From the NCBI RefSeq assembly GCF_015207825.1, contig NZ_JADEWC010000022.1, positions 1 through 58,341 on the forward strand: 58,341 nucleotides of DNA, read 5' to 3'. The position numbers were made by a program, and so were the translations under genes. How positions within the stretch are numbered: position 1 is the stretch's first letter; every line of letters starts with the position of its first letter. This document shows, in pieces, positions 55,701 through 58,341 of this stretch. This DNA comes from Cyanobacterium stanieri LEGE 03274. GTDB taxonomy: Bacteria; Cyanobacteriota; Cyanobacteriia; Cyanobacteriales; Cyanobacteriaceae. Below the pieces are notes generated by a model, which made no database searches, was not told where the DNA came from, and was given only the letters and a program-made list of their open reading frames with translations.

Positions 55701-56964
55701 ATTACGAGGGAAAAAAGTTTTAATCGTTGATGATAATGAAATTAATCGTCGTATGTTGCTTACCCAGTGTCGTAAGTTTGGGTTAGAAGTGTTAGTAACC
55801 GCTTCAGGAAAAGAAACCCTAGAAGTGATTCAAGGACAACCAGATATTGATTTGGCTATTCTTGATATGCAAATGCCCAAAATGGATGGGGTTACCTTGG
55901 CTAAGGCCATTAGTGCCATGGAAAAATATCATCATACTCCCCTTATTTTACTAAGTTCCATTGGACACGCAGAAATCGAAAAAGCTCTCGGGCAGGTAAA
56001 TTGGGCGGCAACCCTCATTAAGCCCATCAAGCAGTCAAGACTATATTATGTTTTGTCAAAAATAGTTCAAAATCCCCATTTAAAAGCCAAACCTAATCAG
56101 TTAGCGAATATTTCTTTGACTGATACCATGGGAGGGCAAGAATTAGCCCTGACAACTCCCCTTAAAATTCTCATCGCCGAGGATAATATTATCAATCAAA
56201 AGGTAATTACTAATATTCTCAAGCGTTTGGGTTATCGTGCTGATGTGGTTGCTAATGGGTTGGAGGTTTTAGATACTTTACGCCGTCAGTCTTATGATTT
56301 AATTTTGATGGATGTACAAATGCCAGAAATGGATGGTTTAACGGCTACTCGTCAAATACGTACCCTTTGGAATAGTTCTAATAATGATTTCCATGGACAA
56401 CCGCCCCATATTATTGCCATGACGGCTAATGCCATGGAAGGGGATAGGGAAAGATGTTTGGAGGCGGGAATGGATGATTATTTGTCGAAGCCTGTGAGGG
56501 TAGAAGCATTAATTGAAAAGTTAAAAACCGTGAGAAGATCCGATTCTGCCGTTATATTTAATAGTAGTTACCAAAAGGAAAAACCCGTTATTAAGCGTTC
56601 GATGACTGAATTAGATCAAAATATAATTGCTGAGTTAAAGGATATGATAGGGGAGGAGGATTTTGAGGAAGTTTTTCAAGACTTAATCAATTCTTATTTA
56701 GAGGATAGTCCTAAGTTGGTAGAGGATCTTAAAGTTGGGGTGGAGAAAAAGGATTTGGCACAAATTAAGATTAATTCCCATACCCTCAAGTCTAGTAGTA
56801 TTACCCTTGGGGCTAGTTACCTGTCCGATTTGTGTCGGCAGGTTGAGGGGCATTGTCAGGATGGCAATATGGAGGCCATTGGGGAGTTATTGCCTTTGAT
56901 ATTGGATGAGTATGCCCATGTGGAGGATTTGATGGAGGGGGAGTTGGAAAGGCTCGATTCTTAA
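52738..56964 (+). CDS. Hybrid sensor histidine kinase with Cache-type sensor, PAS, two receivers and Hpt
   Basis: 1408-aa membrane sensor. Order: several hydrophobic helices (about 8-155), a further TM (about 172-192), a large extracytoplasmic double-Cache-like domain (about 195-455), TM (about 465-485), HAMP (about 485-540), coiled coil (540-590), PAS/PAC (590-710), HisKA with His736 (MSHEIRTPMNAV), HATPase (N853, DTGIGIP, GGTGLGLAI), receiver 1 with Asp1043 (LDMQMPKMD), receiver 2 with Asp1192 (MDVQMPEMD) and a C-terminal Hpt with His1348 (SHTLKSSS). All phosphotransfer residues are present, so a full His-Asp-Asp-His relay can be drawn. The ligand is unknown. Its end overlaps the convergent ABC gene by four bases. 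Confidence 0.95.
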   Translation: MKNKVKQINVGLFALIILAYLGNYFNLRLFFGVDFIFGSIFVWLISYYYGKFWGGISGFIAAIHTYFLWGHIYSVIIYSLEAFFVNFWWQRKSKSLVLLSAYFWIVVAVPLIFVFYFYILKVSFLGVLLIILKQAINGILNAIIASVFIYYLPIDKWLKISPKKLILPFEQTLFNILIICTFIPLLLFSIIASNHQLQEIESQIVSRLNQVSESLTNKIVLWQEDNKRAIALLAQQESNNLVETNLSKILEILPYFDKIYITNPQGIITNVVTNQEEKIEELLGLDISNTEQFIVSEFNQENLITELHSDIANKTLHIGFVSSIIKNNQWSGLVYGAINVQTLETFINDNAQIFQTDIFLLGSDNKIILSSSSHHIENRFFTLQTNNDYEVRGVEQTPVRSPSYPSPYPDENIYHSLPIMPGTPIMSRWRQSSYFQQIPLPETIPLRIITSVATQPYVDNLQRYYVRLLAIMMIIVLITFFVAYKISQNIVQPIKTLTTITTDLPEKITSDQAIEWQQTTIEEIEILSNNYQSMVMVLREKFTQLRESKENLAIRIAERTQELQLNTQKLELQIEKKQQIEQRLREKDERYELAVSGTNDGIWDWNLNTNEVYYSPAWMRIIGYEQNPLPPTLDTWFERIYSEDKENNLQEIYLYLNNKKELYQNIHRLQHRDGNYVWVQAKGKRDFDSEGKPYRLVGTITDITDKVKVEQELRIAKEQAEAANLAKSQFLATMSHEIRTPMNAVIGMTGLLLDTELTPEQQEFTEIIRTSSDSLLSIINDILDFSKIESGKLELEQQPFSLYQVVEESLDLLAPKASQKNIELVYFLDPEISPSIIGDVTRLRQVLVNLLSNAVKFTPKGEVVLSVNIHSPHLSDSQLGYLLFVVEDTGIGIPSNRMDKLFKAFSQVDASTTRNYGGTGLGLAICQKLVNLMGGSMWVESKGHVAGDCPPGWQITSHSETLGSKFCFTIKTRFSSDNPTAIETQNSLLRGKKVLIVDDNEINRRMLLTQCRKFGLEVLVTASGKETLEVIQGQPDIDLAILDMQMPKMDGVTLAKAISAMEKYHHTPLILLSSIGHAEIEKALGQVNWAATLIKPIKQSRLYYVLSKIVQNPHLKAKPNQLANISLTDTMGGQELALTTPLKILIAEDNIINQKVITNILKRLGYRADVVANGLEVLDTLRRQSYDLILMDVQMPEMDGLTATRQIRTLWNSSNNDFHGQPPHIIAMTANAMEGDRERCLEAGMDDYLSKPVRVEALIEKLKTVRRSDSAVIFNSSYQKEKPVIKRSMTELDQNIIAELKDMIGEEDFEEVFQDLINSYLEDSPKLVEDLKVGVEKKDLAQIKINSHTLKSSSITLGASYLSDLCRQVEGHCQDGNMEAIGELLPLILDEYAHVEDLMEGELERLDS

Positions 56965-57695
56965 GCTCTTGGTTGAATTAGGTTGGAGGTTTTATGGTTC
57001 TGATGAATGATTTTACCGTCAGAAAATTGGATGATTCGATGGGTAAGTTCGGCTACTTCATGTTCATGGGTGACTAAAATTATGGTCATTCCTTCTTTAT
57101 TCAACTGAGCAAAGATTTCCATTACTTCTTGGGTGGTTTCTGTGTCTAGGGCTCCGGTGGGTTCGTCGGCTAAGAGGATCAGGGGTTTATTGACTATGGC
57201 ACGGGCGATCGCCACTCGCTGTTGTTGTCCTCCCGAAAGTTGATTAGGACGGTTATAAAGACGATTTTCTAATCCTACTTTTGATAAGGCTTCTACGGCC
57301 CTAGTTTTTTGCTCCTCAGGGGATACCCCCGCATATTTCATGGGTAAAATAACGTTATCCAATGCACTGAGTTGGGGGAGAAGATGAAATTGTTGAAATA
57401 CAAAACCAATGCTCTGATTACGAATTATGGCCAGTTGCCGAGATGACAAGGAAGCCACATTATCTCCGTTAAGATAATATTCTCCCTTAGTAGGTCTATC
57501 TAAACAACCTAAGATATTCATCATGGTAGATTTACCAGAGCCTGAAGTTCCCATAATAGAACAGTATTCCCCCGACTCAATGGTTAAGTTAACCCCTGAC
57601 AGGGCAACTACTTCTGTGTTACCACTGCCATAGATTTTATAGATATTTTCTAACTTAATTAAAATATTATCTAAACTAGAATCTTTGTTTTCCAT
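56961..57695 (-). CDS. ABC transporter ATP-binding protein (MacB/LolD/DevA type)
   Basis: 244-aa ATPase. Walker [23 protein letters not shown]-loop [18 protein letters not shown], signature [16 protein letters not shown], Walker [14 protein letters not shown] and switch His in [10 protein letters not shown] are typical of the MacB/LolD group, which works with a membrane-fusion protein and a permease (export or lipoprotein release). The small gene at 57699 and the partial gene at 57998 lie upstream on the same strand, four bases and 35 bp apart, suggesting an operon continuing to the right of the window. Confidence 0.92.
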   Translation of the reverse strand: MENKDSSLDNILIKLENIYKIYGSGNTEVVALSGVNLTIESGEYCSIMGTSGSGKSTMMNILGCLDRPTKGEYYLNGDNVASLSSRQLAIIRNQSIGFVFQQFHLLPQLSALDNVILPMKYAGVSPEEQKTRAVEALSKVGLENRLYNRPNQLSGGQQQRVAIARAIVNKPLILLADEPTGALDTETTQEVMEIFAQLNKEGMTIILVTHEHEVAELTHRIIQFSDGKIIHQNHKTSNLIQPRA

Positions 57696-57698
57696 TCT

Positions 57699-57962
57699 TT
57701 AGGTAAGGTTTGACCATGAATTATACTTACTTGCATAGTAAGCTAAAATTGATTCTAGTTGCTCGTTTTCCTTGGTAGGGAGATCCCCATCATATTCTAT
57801 CAATAACCCCCCCACCTGACTTTGTAGATGGTGAAATTCTTGGGAGGTTTGTTCTAATAAACTTACTTCAATGCCTTTTATCTGTCTTAGATGGGCCGCT
57901 ACTTCCCTATATATAGCTAATGGGAGGCGATCGCACCTTATCTTTCTTTGTACTCTTTCCAT
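57699..57962 (-). CDS. Conserved hypothetical protein, 87 aa
   Basis: Small cyanobacterial protein opening RVQRKIRCDRLPLAIYREVAAHLRQ, with a helix, then a beta-like GGLLIEYDGDLP and a final helix LESILAYYASKYNSW. No family name is recognised with certainty. It is three bases upstream of the ABC ATPase gene and most likely cotranscribed with it, so it may belong to the same transport function. Confidence 0.75.
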   Translation of the reverse strand: MERVQRKIRCDRLPLAIYREVAAHLRQIKGIEVSLLEQTSQEFHHLQSQVGGLLIEYDGDLPTKENEQLESILAYYASKYNSWSNLT

Positions 57963-57997
57963 AATTTACTCCTACACACAATAAATAAAAATCAACA

Positions 57998-58341
57998 CTA
58001 AGTATTCGGATTCGTCTCAACTACGGGGGCCGGTTCACCCACTTGACGAACAACCTGTTTACCCATTTCCTCAAAAACTACCGTACCTTCTAAACCTCCT
58101 AAATTGCGTTCCACAACATATAAACCCTCTTTCAACTGTACCGACTGACCTTCAGGAGGATTAATACGAATAGCCCGAACCATTACCATGCCATCTGTAC
58201 CCATAATCGACTCTCCCACCCTGACAGAGCGCACCGAACCCCCTTCAGGAGTCGAAATAATCGCCACATTCTGCCCATTCACATCCATGATTCCCGAAAT
58301 TAAAATCCTTTCAGCAAAAGTTGGTGGAGGAGGGGGAGGGG
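57998..58341 (-). CDS. Partial protein with Pro-rich linker, PilP-like pattern (truncated by window edge)
   Basis: Only the C-terminal ~110 residues lie in the window. The ATG at 58288 is internal: the frame stays open past it to the edge, encoding a Pro-rich segment (six or more Pro) followed by TFAERILISGIMDVNGQNVA. The domain (VNGQNVAIISTPEGGSVRSV, VGESI, VRAIRINPPEG) resembles small beta-domain families such as pilus or type II secretion PilP-like proteins; the match is a guess. It probably carries a membrane anchor further upstream, outside the window. It leads the operon with the 87-aa protein and ABC ATPase. Confidence 0.65.
   Translation of the reverse strand, partial: PPPPPPTFAERILISGIMDVNGQNVAIISTPEGGSVRSVRVGESIMGTDGMVMVRAIRINPPEGQSVQLKEGLYVVERNLGGLEGTVVFEEMGKQVVRQVGEPAPVVETNPNT

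Noticed and set aside
1-58341. CRISPR array
   Set aside because: No set of regularly spaced direct repeats with unique spacers was seen; the tandem heptamers have no spacers.
1-58341. tRNA, rRNA, tmRNA or Yfr1-type RNA genes
   Set aside because: No T-arm GGTTCRAATCC-type block or known ncRNA core was found in the gene-free gaps.

Overview
The window is a stretch of cyanobacterial chromosome. It encodes photosystem II proteins (psbB, psbT, a psbA variant), the orange carotenoid protein, NDH-1 subunits (ndhI, ndhG, ndhE), a split RNA polymerase beta' subunit (rpoC2) and many cyanobacteria-only families (Ycf23, DUF2949, DUF2993). The octamer GCGATCGC (HIP1) is frequent inside genes. The DNA is AT-rich, with heptamer and hairpin repeats between genes. 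Together these fit a unicellular chroococcalean of the Cyanobacterium/Geminocystis/Synechocystis kind. That placement is inference; no database search was possible.

Layout. 1-3.7 kb: an iron-uptake locus with an AMIN-domain TonB-dependent receptor and an AraC/PchR-type regulator. Two identical decamers 21 bp apart lie between them as a likely operator. 3.7-13.5 kb: housekeeping genes radC, rpsT, tatD, rpoB and rpoC2; rpoC1 is absent from its usual place, where a tiny ORF sits instead. 13.5-19.6 kb: two ABC ATPases, a SIMPL protein, a GGCT-like protein, ybeY and a membrane-anchored subtilase. 19.8-23.5 kb: ndhI-ndhG-ndhE without ndhA, followed by an isolated DndD-like ATPase. 23.7-31.9 kb: an NAD(P)-binding oxidoreductase, an M3 peptidase, a Uma2 protein, OCP, rpiA and egtD. 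32.2-36.3 kb: psbB-psbT, a DUF697-type GTPase and a DUF2993 protein. 36.5-41.8 kb: a DUF192 lipoprotein, a DUF2949 protein, ycf23, an IscA-type protein, a DUF3102-like protein and psbA. 42.1-52.6 kb: serA, prmA, livF, an Omp85 protein, purC, a dihydroorotase-like protein without metal ligands, a small conserved protein and cysS. 52.7-58.3 kb: a large hybrid histidine kinase and a reverse-strand cluster containing a MacB/LolD-type ATPase, cut by the right edge.

Functional themes. Photosynthesis and redox balance run through the window (CP47, PsbT, D1, OCP, NDH-1). The D1 copy carries G80A, F158L and T286A, the combination of the low-oxygen D1' isoform, and keeps the Mn-cluster ligands. Several genes stand without their usual partners: ndhIGE without ndhA, rpoB/rpoC2 without rpoC1, dndD without dndBCE, egtD without egtB, OCP without FRP, and LivG and LivF 28 kb apart.

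No complete undescribed multi-gene system is evident. The strongest leads are the D1' gene, the metal-ligand-less dihydroorotase, the AraC direct-repeat operator, and a four-copy family of structured intergenic repeats.
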